NCBI GenBank assembly: GCA_021796055.1
Contig: JAJYOS010000140.1
Location: forward strand, 1-10,475
Reading direction: 5' to 3'
DNA: 10,475 nucleotides
From: Bacteroidota bacterium
GTDB lineage: Bacteria > Bacteroidota > Kryptoniia > Kryptoniales > JAKASW01
Numbering within the stretch: the first letter of the stretch is position 1; each line of letters begins with the position of its first letter. Of this stretch, positions 1-7,300 are shown piece by piece. Position numbers and translations under genes: made by a program. The notes under the pieces are model-generated. The model did not search any database. It worked only from the letters and a program-made list of their open reading frames with translations, and had not been told where the DNA came from.

Positions 1-2
1 GA

Positions 3-2369
3 GGCAATGGCCAATTATATCAGTCCCATTTATTTTCCCAACAGGACGAGGAATTGTCTCTCCAGGATATCCTGGAGAAGATTTACCGAAGGAAGACGGC
101 CGTAATAATAATCTTCGCCGCGGCGCTGACAGCCACGGTACTTTACACTTTCATGCAACGGCCTATATACCAGGCTTCCAACAAGATATTGATACAGAAA
201 AACAAGAACGCGTCGGGTTCGTCGTTGTTTGCGCTTAATGATCTTGTCGAGCCGTTTCAATCCGACGAGCGTCGGATTACGGATGAGATGGAAATCCTGA
301 AGACTAACCAGCTGAGGCAAAAAGTTGCTGAGCAGATTCTTCAGAAGATTACCTTCAGACAGGGAGGAAAGACCGACACTCTTGAGATTGCACGTGCACC
401 TGAACTCGATCTCAAGAAAGGTGCTCGACGGCTTGCAACGGTGGATGAAGTTGCTGGAAGACTCACGAATGCAGTATCGTTTACTAACCAGCGCAACTCC
501 GACATAATCGTGGTGGACGTGAAGAGTCACTCTCCAGAGGAGGCTGCATTCATCGCCAATACCTATGCCAAAGTATATTATGATTATAACCTGAGCTCCA
601 GTCGTAACATGGCTACCAACGTGCGGGAATTTTTGCAAAAACAGCTGACAGATACCAAGGTCAGTCTCGATACTTCTGAAGCCCAGCTGCAAAACTATAT
701 GCAGTCGCAGGGGATAGTTTCGCTCGACGCAGAATCTCAAAACCTTATTAATGTCATGACCACATTTCAGGCCCAGAAGGACGATGTGGTCATCGAGGCG
801 AAGGCGACTCAGCAGGTCCTTGCAGCATACGAGAAACAACTAGCTGGGATCGAACCGTCATTTGCCGAAAATGTCTCCAGCGCAGTCGATCCCTATATCG
901 CCCTTCTTCAGCAGCAAATAGCCCGGCTCGAAGTACAGAGGGATGTCGCTAAATCCAAGAACACAATTGTGGCCAACAAAGAAGTGTATCAACAGATCTA
1001 CACCCAGATCGATTCTCAGATCGCAGACTTGAGGTCCAAGCTCGAAGCCAAAACGAAAGAGTTGATAAAGTCTAAATTTTTTTCCGCCAGCGGCGGAGAT
1101 AACTCCCAAACTCAGGGACAGGGAGGGGGCTATGATCCCACGGCATACTACAAGGACCTCAGGCTCAAAATTCTCCAGGAACAATTGCGTCTGAGCGGCT
1201 ATCATGCCCAGAAGGTTGTGCTCGACAGTATCTCGAATCAATATGAGGTCCAGTTCTCGAAGATACCGAAGCAATCCATAGAACTTGCTAAGCTTGACCG
1301 CTCAAAGAAGAGTGCGGAAAAAATCTTCCTTATGATTCAGGAAAATTTTCAACAGGCGCAGATATCGGAGCAGTCGCAGTTTGGTTACGTGCAGATCATT
1401 GACCCCGCGGTTCCGCCTAATGAGCCCGTCAGTCCGAAAATTCCTTTGAATCTCACTCTCGGTATTCTTTTGGGCCTGGCATTGGGCATCGGCGCCGTCT
1501 TTATGCTTGATTACATGGACAGGTCTGTAAAATCGCCCGAAGATCTTGAGAAGAAAGGATTGACAGTACTTGCGTCGATACCTGTTATTCACGGGACGGA
1601 AGAGCGCAAGAGAAGATCGGACGAGAAAGGTGCCAAAGACGGAGCTGCCGTCTCCCTAGGACTCGTCACTTATCACAAACCTTCCGACCCCATCTCCGAG
1701 GCGTACAGATCTCTTCGAACCGCGATTCTGTATTCTCGGATCGACAGGCCGGTGAAGGCACTGATGGTGGCCAGCGCGTTGCCGAAGGAAGGCAAGTCGA
1801 CAACGGTAGGCAACGTGGGCATCACTTTCGCAAAAGCAGGGATGAAGACTCTTATCGTAGACGCGGACTTCAGAATGCCCATTCAGCATAAGCTTTTCAA
1901 CGTCGACAGGAAGCCCGGTCTAATCGAATACTTGAAAGGCGAAGTTGCCCTGCAGGAAGTCGTGAGAGAGACATTTGTAGACAACCTCTTCTTGATTACA
2001 ACCGGCTCGCTCCCGCCGAACCCGGCCGAGGTACTCGGGTCTGAGTCGATGAAGGCTTTCGTCGATGTTGCAAAAGCGGCCTTCGATTTTCTTGTCTTTG
2101 ACTCGCCGCCGATCGTCGCGGTGACTGACGGCGCTATCCTTTCTAACCTTGCTGACGGACTGGTGTTTGTCACGCAGGCCAACAAGACGGAGCTGGATGT
2201 GCTGGAGAAAGCACATGCGACTCTACGCCAGGTGAAGGCCAACATTCTCGGGTTCGTGCTGAACGAGTTTGATGTGACAAAGGCCTACGGCGCATACTAT
2301 CGCTATTACCGCTACTATCATTATTACGGGCATAAAGAAGAGAAGCACAGTAGCGCCAGGAACAACTGA
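3..2369 (+). CDS. Wzz/Wzc-type polysaccharide co-polymerase fused to BY-kinase (tyrosine autokinase), 5' end probably outside window
   Basis: Inner-membrane protein that controls chain length and export of capsular or exopolysaccharide, with a cytoplasmic tyrosine autokinase. Residues are numbered from the in-window TTG at 54, giving 771 aa. A Wzz N-terminus is followed by TM1 (about 15-34), a long periplasmic, largely helical region, a GNVR-like segment before the Pro-rich stretch, and TM2 (about 465-487). The kinase follows: EX2RX2R oligomerisation motif (E549, R552, R555), Walker A ALPKEGKST (575-583), Walker A' IVDADFRMP (601-609) and Walker B FLVFDSPP (D683). The C-terminal tail is a tyrosine cluster with nine Tyr between 745 and 758, the usual autophosphorylation site. 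The frame is open back to base 3 with no ATG or GTG, and the residues before the TTG (QQDEE) suit the acidic lead-in usual before a Wzz domain. The start therefore probably lies upstream. TTG 54, with AGGA at 43-46, is the alternative. Walker A has Lys where PGEGKS-type kinases have Gly. Family assignment is firm; the sugar is unknown. Confidence 0.95.
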   Translation, partial: GNGQLYQSHLFSQQDEELSLQDILEKIYRRKTAVIIIFAAALTATVLYTFMQRPIYQASNKILIQKNKNASGSSLFALNDLVEPFQSDERRITDEMEILKTNQLRQKVAEQILQKITFRQGGKTDTLEIARAPELDLKKGARRLATVDEVAGRLTNAVSFTNQRNSDIIVVDVKSHSPEEAAFIANTYAKVYYDYNLSSSRNMATNVREFLQKQLTDTKVSLDTSEAQLQNYMQSQGIVSLDAESQNLINVMTTFQAQKDDVVIEAKATQQVLAAYEKQLAGIEPSFAENVSSAVDPYIALLQQQIARLEVQRDVAKSKNTIVANKEVYQQIYTQIDSQIADLRSKLEAKTKELIKSKFFSASGGDNSQTQGQGGGYDPTAYYKDLRLKILQEQLRLSGYHAQKVVLDSISNQYEVQFSKIPKQSIELAKLDRSKKSAEKIFLMIQENFQQAQISEQSQFGYVQIIDPAVPPNEPVSPKIPLNLTLGILLGLALGIGAVFMLDYMDRSVKSPEDLEKKGLTVLASIPVIHGTEERKRRSDEKGAKDGAAVSLGLVTYHKPSDPISEAYRSLRTAILYSRIDRPVKALMVASALPKEGKSTTVGNVGITFAKAGMKTLIVDADFRMPIQHKLFNVDRKPGLIEYLKGEVALQEVVRETFVDNLFLITTGSLPPNPAEVLGSESMKAFVDVAKAAFDFLVFDSPPIVAVTDGAILSNLADGLVFVTQANKTELDVLEKAHATLRQVKANILGFVLNEFDVTKAYGAYYRYYRYYHYYGHKEEKHSSARNN

Positions 2370-2850
2370 TAGCCGATTGTCAGGCGGTGTGGCCGGTGAT
2401 CAACTCCCGCTAAGCGGCGTGCCGGCCTAACCGCGGTGGGGAAAGTTAACTTAACCTGAAGAAGATGGTGCGGTGCCGCGATTCGAATTGTGACGCACCT
2501 CCCGTTCGCGTCCGCGTGAGTGGCTGCATGCCGTTCCATATCAGGCAGAGCGGTCGCGATGAACTTGTTTCAGCATTTGGTTCTCTTCGTTTTTGGATCG
2601 CGATACAAGCCTCACCTGGAACGCGCCGCTCCGAGTTTCGAAGTTGCAGAGAGGCGACTTCGGGGTAGGCCTCTGGTTAACTCACCTCTGCACGAGAGGA
2701 CTTAGGGGTGTGTCGGAAAACTTCGTGAAAGGCCGAAACATCTGTGTACGCTCCATGGCTGATAAACATTGTCATTGGCCTTTGATTGGATGACGCGAAC
2801 AAATCCGAGCCCGGTCTGTAATCTTCTCGTTTCCCGGTTCACTTTCTCTA
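2370..2850. other. Intergenic region after the kinase gene, no convincing gene
   Basis: No reading frame here has a good ribosome site and a protein-like sequence; the short frames on the + strand (for example 2465-2668 and 2520-2705) are rich in Arg, Ser and Cys and look non-coding. Visible structure includes a weak GGCCGG/CCGGCC inverted repeat (2391-2396 with 2422-2427, 25-base loop, no T-run), a perfect 10-base palindrome AAGTTAACTT at 2443-2452, and the AGAGG/CCTCT repeats at 2650-2699, listed separately. I see no clear rho-independent terminator for the kinase gene. Confidence 0.5.
2650..2699 (+). repeat. Alternating inverted repeats AGAGG / CCTCT (mutually exclusive hairpins)
   Basis: Four short arms lie in the order AGAGGC (2650-2655), GCCTCT (2669-2674), CCTCT (2685-2689), AGAGG (2695-2699). 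Arms 1 and 2 can form a 6-bp stem with a 13-base loop, and arms 3 and 4 a 5-bp stem with a 5-base loop. Because each AGAGG can pair with either CCTCT, other pairings are possible. No U-run follows, so this is not a standard terminator. It lies upstream of the promoter of the NusG-like gene, so it would only be transcribed by readthrough from the kinase gene. Function unknown. Confidence 0.4.
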
Positions 2851-2879
2851 TTGACTTACTCTTCAGAGATAATTAGAAT
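2851..2879 (+). promoter_or_regulatory. Sigma-70-type promoter for the NusG-like gene
   Basis: The -35 box TTGACT (2851-2856) and -10 box TAGAAT (2874-2879) each match the consensus at five of six bases and are separated by the optimal 17 bases. The predicted transcription start is near 2886. That would give the NusG-like gene a leader of about 139 nt and transcription independent of the upstream kinase gene. Called by eye. Confidence 0.6.
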
Positions 2880-2888
2880 CAAGACAAT

Positions 2889-2903
2889 CCTGGTCGGACC
2901 GGG
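2889..2903. promoter_or_regulatory. Operator-like dyad just downstream of the predicted transcription start
   Basis: The 15-base sequence CCTGGTCGGACCGGG is a near-perfect dyad: CCTGGTC and GACCGGG around a single central G, with one mismatch (T opposite G). It sits at about +4 to +18 relative to the predicted start of the promoter at 2851-2879. A repressor bound there would block initiation or early elongation. With a one-base centre it cannot fold as a full RNA hairpin, so a DNA-binding site is the more natural reading. No candidate regulator is encoded in the window. Confidence 0.35.
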
Positions 2904-3012
2904 TGGAGCTTGATATGCTGTCTGTTCACCTGGTTAACCGAAGTCGGGATCGATGGTTCTAACTCCAAACTGTTCCGCATGGGAATCGGCGCTTTGCGGT
3001 ATCAAAAATACA

Positions 3013-3017
3013 TGAGG
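3013..3017 (+). promoter_or_regulatory. Ribosome binding site that fixes the GTG start of the NusG-like gene
   Basis: TGAGG lies seven bases before GTG at 3025. It supports the GTG over any internal ATG, because the conserved tryptophan and the first strand of the NGN domain begin within seven codons of this start. Confidence 0.6.
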
Positions 3018-3024
3018 TTGAAAA

Positions 3025-3594
3025 GTGGATACTCAGAAAAGGTGGTGTGTGATCTACGTGAAGTCGCGACACGAGAAGATCGCAGAGTCTGACATCAACA
3101 GGCGGGGAATCGAAACTTATCTTCCGATGAAGACTGAGCTGCACCAGTGGAGTGACCGTAGAAAGTGGGTTGAGGTTCCGCTCTTTTCCGGATACGTATT
3201 TGTTAGAATCTCGGTGACGGATTTTAGTTGTGTATATCTTGCAAACGGGTTCGTGAAATTTGTGAGCCTGAACGGCAAACCGAGCATAGTTCCGGATGAG
3301 CAGGTAGAAGCGGTTAGAAGAATAGTCGAGAGCTATGGCCGCGACATCGAGGTTATCGATGGAGACTACATCGGCATGAACGCCGAAATCATCGCAGGTC
3401 CTCTTCTCGGATTGCACGGCGAGATCATTGATCTGATGAACAGAAAGAATTTCGTGATCAGAATAGAAGGACTTGAAAAGCTGCTTAGTGTGAAGGTCCC
3501 GGCGGGCGCGATCAAGATCACCGGAACGGTACTGAACCCCGCGGGGCGAGGGGATTTCGAACTCCACACCCTCGGACCGCGCACCCGTGCTTGA
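3025..3594 (+). CDS. NusG-family transcription antiterminator, UpxY/RfaH-like
   Basis: A 189-aa NusG paralogue. Proteins of this type bind RNA polymerase and suppress pausing and termination in specific long operons, commonly capsule, LPS or exopolysaccharide operons. The N-terminal NGN domain (about residues 5-105) starts with RWCVIYVKSRHEKIAES and continues through the family pattern of a Tyr-Leu-Pro segment (TYLPM), a charged strand and PLFSGYVFVRI. A KOW-type domain follows at about 118-175, with the GPLLGLHGEI turn at 125-134. The C-terminal tail, about 15 residues, is not recognisable. Length fits UpxY-type specialised paralogues. The GTG start has TGAGG seven bases upstream. It has its own promoter candidate (2851-2879) and follows a BY-kinase gene, a common partner in polysaccharide loci. 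No glycosyltransferase genes are visible here, and the next gene is a secreted giant protein behind a separate promoter, so its target operon is unknown. It is not likely to be housekeeping NusG, which usually sits with secE and ribosomal protein genes. Confidence 0.9.
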   Translation: MDTQKRWCVIYVKSRHEKIAESDINRRGIETYLPMKTELHQWSDRRKWVEVPLFSGYVFVRISVTDFSCVYLANGFVKFVSLNGKPSIVPDEQVEAVRRIVESYGRDIEVIDGDYIGMNAEIIAGPLLGLHGEIIDLMNRKNFVIRIEGLEKLLSVKVPAGAIKITGTVLNPAGRGDFELHTLGPRTRA

Positions 3595-4009
3595 CCTGGA
3601 TGCTTTGGACCGCGGCAAATGCGTAAAGTGTGGTGTGATTATTTTACCTGGTGCCTCGGCCCGCGATTAGCGCCCCCCTTCCTTTATAAGCATGAGAGCC
3701 TCGTGTAAAGTCTTGGGTCTGCCGTCATTCTCCATGGATCCCGCCTTGAGTCGTCCTTTTGTTGGTTCTCTTTCGCGCTGGTGCCCCCCTTTTGCTCTTC
3801 AGGAAATATTTTCCAATTTCTTCTTGTGTGCTCAACCTCACTCTCCTGAAAGAAAAGCCGACACACCTCTTGCAGTTTGAATGTCTTTTTGCGATACTTA
3901 GAACAAGTTCATGGATAAGCATCCCGAAAATCAGGTGTTACCCCGCGGCACCGGACGGGATAGCGTGGAACATCCATGTGACAATCCTCAAAAAAAGTTG
4001 AAAAAAGGC
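3595..4009. other. Intergenic region between the NusG-like gene and the promoter of the giant gene
   Basis: I see no gene: the short frames on either strand have no good ribosome site and no recognisable protein pattern. Weak structures are GTAAA/TTTAC (3623-3627 with 3643-3647) and a tight dyad GGAAA-TAT-TTTCC (3802-3814) followed by an AT-rich stretch. Neither is a clear terminator, because there is no strong GC stem with a U-run. The right end becomes A-rich, with A-tracts at 3990-3996 and 4001-4006, and leads into the promoter at 4010. Confidence 0.5.
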
Positions 4010-4038
4010 TTGACAAATTGCACCATACAGGTTAATAT
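3990..4038 (+). promoter_or_regulatory. Strong sigma-70-type promoter with upstream A-tracts, for the giant secreted protein gene
   Basis: A consensus -35 box TTGACA (4010-4015) is followed after exactly 17 bases by TAATAT (4033-4038), which matches TATAAT at four of six positions. Immediately upstream are two A-tracts, seven A at 3990-3996 and six A at 4001-4006, starting 11 bases apart. That arrangement can bend DNA and can act like an UP element. Predicted transcription start is near 4045, giving a leader of about 295 nt before the ATG at 4341. Called by eye. Confidence 0.6.
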
Positions 4039-4044
4039 TTGCAA

Positions 4045-4330
4045 GTCGATAGGAGATGAAGCCAGTTAAAATACTACTGGTAATTTGAGAAAATGGGATG
4101 CGAGATCTCTCTTTCTCAGTCAAAAAAAAGATGCGGCGTATGTGAGTTGTCATTGAAATCTAAGGAGATGGAACACTTCATTTCAGACTAAGATGGAACT
4201 TGATACAAAGAGTTGTGCACCATTAGGGAATACAAATTTTAGTAACGAAGGTAAAGAACGGGCTACCGGGATTATGCGTCTCTCCAAAGGTTTTCCCGTT
4301 TGTGGAATCATTTGAAATAGTAATCATCAT
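4045..4330 (+). other. Long structured 5' leader of the giant gene
   Basis: If transcription starts near 4045, the mRNA has a leader of about 295 nt. Small hairpins visible are CCAGT/ACTGG (4062-4066 with 4076-4080), TGAGAAA/TTTCTCA (4086-4092 with 4112-4118, enclosing the palindrome GAGATCTC) and TGAAAT/ATTTCA (4154-4159 with 4180-4185). Two tiny frames begin where AGGAG directly abuts ATG: ten codons at 4056-4088 and seven codons at 4168-4191. I do not recognise a known riboswitch class and see no intrinsic terminator. Stabilising stems or a translational control region are possible. Confidence 0.35.
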
Positions 4331-4337
4331 GGGAGGT
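4331..4337 (+). promoter_or_regulatory. Ribosome binding site of the giant gene
   Basis: GGGAGGT lies just before the ATG at 4341, with three bases between. It is the only strong Shine-Dalgarno match near the beginning of the reading frame. It favours this ATG over the in-frame ATG at 4386, which has no such site. Confidence 0.65.
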
Positions 4338-4340
4338 ACA

Positions 4341-7300
4341 ATGTTAGAAAACCGATTCAGTTTCAAGCGGTTCAGCCGACTGACCATGTTGCGGAGTCTC
4401 GCGATGAGCGTCTTCGCCGTTTTAGTTGCGGCGAGTTTCGCGATGGCTCAAGGTCTCAATACGGTGTACGTGGACGTGACAAACGGCTCGAACACATATA
4501 CCGGTGCGAACCCGACGAATAGTCCGGCGGGCACGGGACCAAAAGCAACTATCGATGCAGGACTGACTGCTCTGGCGAATAACGGGACACTTGTTATTGC
4601 TGCCGGCACATATAATGGTGGTGATAATGCCGGTGGTAATATCGATATCAGCACCGCGAATTACGCCAATCTTACGTCCGGGTTGACAATCCAGCTCAAG
4701 ACCCTGAACAGCAATACCATTGTAAGTCTAACTGCTGGTACGTTCACTTTCGAAGTGAACGCCGGAACCCTGACCTTTACTGAGGCCAGCGGAACGGAGT
4801 CCATCCAGATTGCGACAGGCGTTATGACCCTCGGCTCTGCGACAGGACCAATAAGCAGTAATGTTAGCATCGGCGTATCAAGCGCTGTTCAGTTGACAAA
4901 TGCAAACGATCTTATCACGATGCATGCCTCGTCGGCTTTCACAAATCAGGCACCATCGATTGGCGGCAACAACGTTAGCCTTGTGTATTCAGACAACGGA
5001 AACGTTAATGCCGGACCGGAAGCCAACTATGGGAGTTATGGCACGGGCACTATATCGGTGAGCAAGACTTCAGGCACATCAGTCACTTTCCCTTATGCAA
5101 TATCTAAGATTGGTGGCATAACCATCAACGGCGGCAACGCAACATTCGGCCAGTCCGTTGCTATGGGGACGAACCAGATCCTTAATGCTGGAACGGGCAC
5201 CGTGACTTTCTCGGCACCGGTGAACCTCAATGTTGCCACTGGCGCTGAAGGAAGTGTCTTCAATCAAGTCGCGGGCAATATCACTTTCAACGGCGCGGTC
5301 ACTTGGTCAGCCAATGGGGTGGGAGCTCAGGCTCTCGGCGGTTTTATGGCTGAGAATGGATCAAGTGGCAACCTCGTTTTTAATTCAACAGTTACGTTAA
5401 GCAACCCTGGCGGAGGTACTCAAACTGTCACCGCAAGCAATGACGCGGCAGGCGTGCTGACAATAGGCAATGTATCTGAAACGAATTTCACGCTGAATAT
5501 AGTGAACAATAATGCCAGCGGCACTTTGAATCTTGCCGGCGGTACCATCGGCGGGCTGAGCAATAACGGTGGCGCCAACACAGATGTCGCCAACATTACT
5601 GGTCCATTGACGATAACCGGCCAGCTCACAAACTCCGGGACCGTCAACCTTGGGGCTAATACAGTCACACTTTCTGGAACCGGCATCGGGCACACTGACA
5701 ATGGCACAATCACTTCGAGTTCTGTCGGTGGTTTCAGCGTTACCGGTGCGGCGGTGACCCTGGCGGGAACAGGAAAGCTTCCAAACGTCACGATTGCATC
5801 ATTATCAGTTACGACTTTCACAGGAACCTTGACGGCCGCAAATGTTCTTGTCACTGGCGAGATGGATGTTCCTAATGGAGCGATAATCGGTGTGCAGTCC
5901 TTGACAGAGACAGGCAACATCGTTCTCGGCGGCGGTGCGAGCGGTGAGCTCGACGTCGCGGGAGATTTCAACAGGACTAGCGGTACTTTCACAGCTGGAA
6001 CCGGCTCTCTCTTGAAGTTCAACGGCACGACGGCACAGGCTGTCAATAGCGGCCCGAACTTCCAGGTCGCCAGCCTTGAATTCCTGAATACTCATGCGAC
6101 TATAACCCTTGGAGCTTCGATCCGTGTCTCCGGCGGCGTTACTATCGATGCCAGCACGAATGTAGCGTTGAGTACTCTGAATATCATTTTGAACGCTGCA
6201 GGTGCCAGCATGAATAATCTCGGATCCTACACTGCCACTGGCGGCGGCGGCGTGATCCTCGGCGGCGCAAATATTGTTTCCGGTGGCGTTGCTGCAAATG
6301 GCATAACTATCGGCGGCAGTGGTACGTATTCATATATCACTGTCGACGTGGGCAGCGGCAATACTGCCAACGTTACATCGAACGCCGACTTCAACGGTGT
6401 TTTAACTTTGAATTCCGGTACGCTGCAGGTAAACGCCACATTCGACTTCAGTCCGACGGGAAATTCGGCGAGCGTTATTCGTAATGTCGTTCCCGGTAAC
6501 GGTGCTTTCCTGGCAGCGGGTGGTGCCTTTGGCACCTTCGACGCAGCCAACGTGAAATACGATTTAACTTATATCGGCAATCTTCCTGGCCCGCTCAGCG
6601 TAGCCACGGGAACTACCGAATTCAATGCGGCGAATGTCCGTACTCTGACAATCTCGACTACGACATCCATTCTGACTCTCACGAGCAGCACCGCAGTGAC
6701 CATCAATGGCGCGTTGAACCTCAGCAAGAACGCGCTGTTCGCGTTTGATGGTGTTGCACCATACAACGTTACGATCGACAGCTCGTTGAATGTTGCAACC
6801 GGTGCAGTGCTTAGCGGCGGTTCAGCGGCGAATACTATAACATTAGCCGGCAATAACGACACGAGCACTGTCGCGGGTACAATCACTTGTGCCAGTCTCC
6901 TTACTGTAACCGGCACAGGCGATGTCCTGAACGGTTCAGGTATCACTACTGATGCCAACACGATTGCAAACCTCGACTTCGAACCGACCGCGAATGGTTC
7001 GACCTTTATGTCCAACAACCTCGAAGCCATCACAGGCAATGTGACGATTGAAAACACGAGCGTCGCAACCGGAGCAAGTGCAACCATCGCAATGAATTCG
7101 GTCAATGCCGCATTAACCGGCAACTTGACCGTAGGAAATGCAGGTGCATCACCGACAGCGTCTGTTTCGATTATGGGGTCCACCATTTCGAACCACACCG
7201 GCAACGTCGTTGTGGTCGGCGGAATCCTGACTTACACCCGCGGCGGAAACAGTGACGTCCTTAACGGTACTGTGACTATGACCGGTGGTACCCTCACTCT

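Noticed and set aside
30..2245. Minus-strand open frames across the kinase gene (30-839, 858-1274, 1302-1592, 1883-2245)
   Set aside because: They are antisense to a gene with complete Wzz and BY-kinase motifs; no recognisable domain or ribosome site supports them.
2391..2427. GGCCGG/CCGGCC inverted repeat as a terminator for the kinase gene
   Set aside because: The stem is only 6 bp with a 25-base loop and no T-run follows, so it is not supported as a rho-independent terminator.
2465..2793. Three overlapping + strand frames of 61-67 codons after the kinase gene
   Set aside because: They are mutually overlapping, Arg/Ser/Cys-rich, without good ribosome sites or homologous patterns; they look like random frames in a GC-rich spacer.
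3684..4153. Short frames on both strands between the NusG-like gene and the giant gene
   Set aside because: They overlap each other, lack ribosome sites, and some run across the promoter at 4010-4038; no protein family pattern is visible.
4045..4340. Cyclic-di-GMP or other known riboswitch in the leader
   Set aside because: I looked for the conserved cores of common classes and found only loose resemblances, such as a GGTA...TACC pair near 4250; there is not enough to call one.
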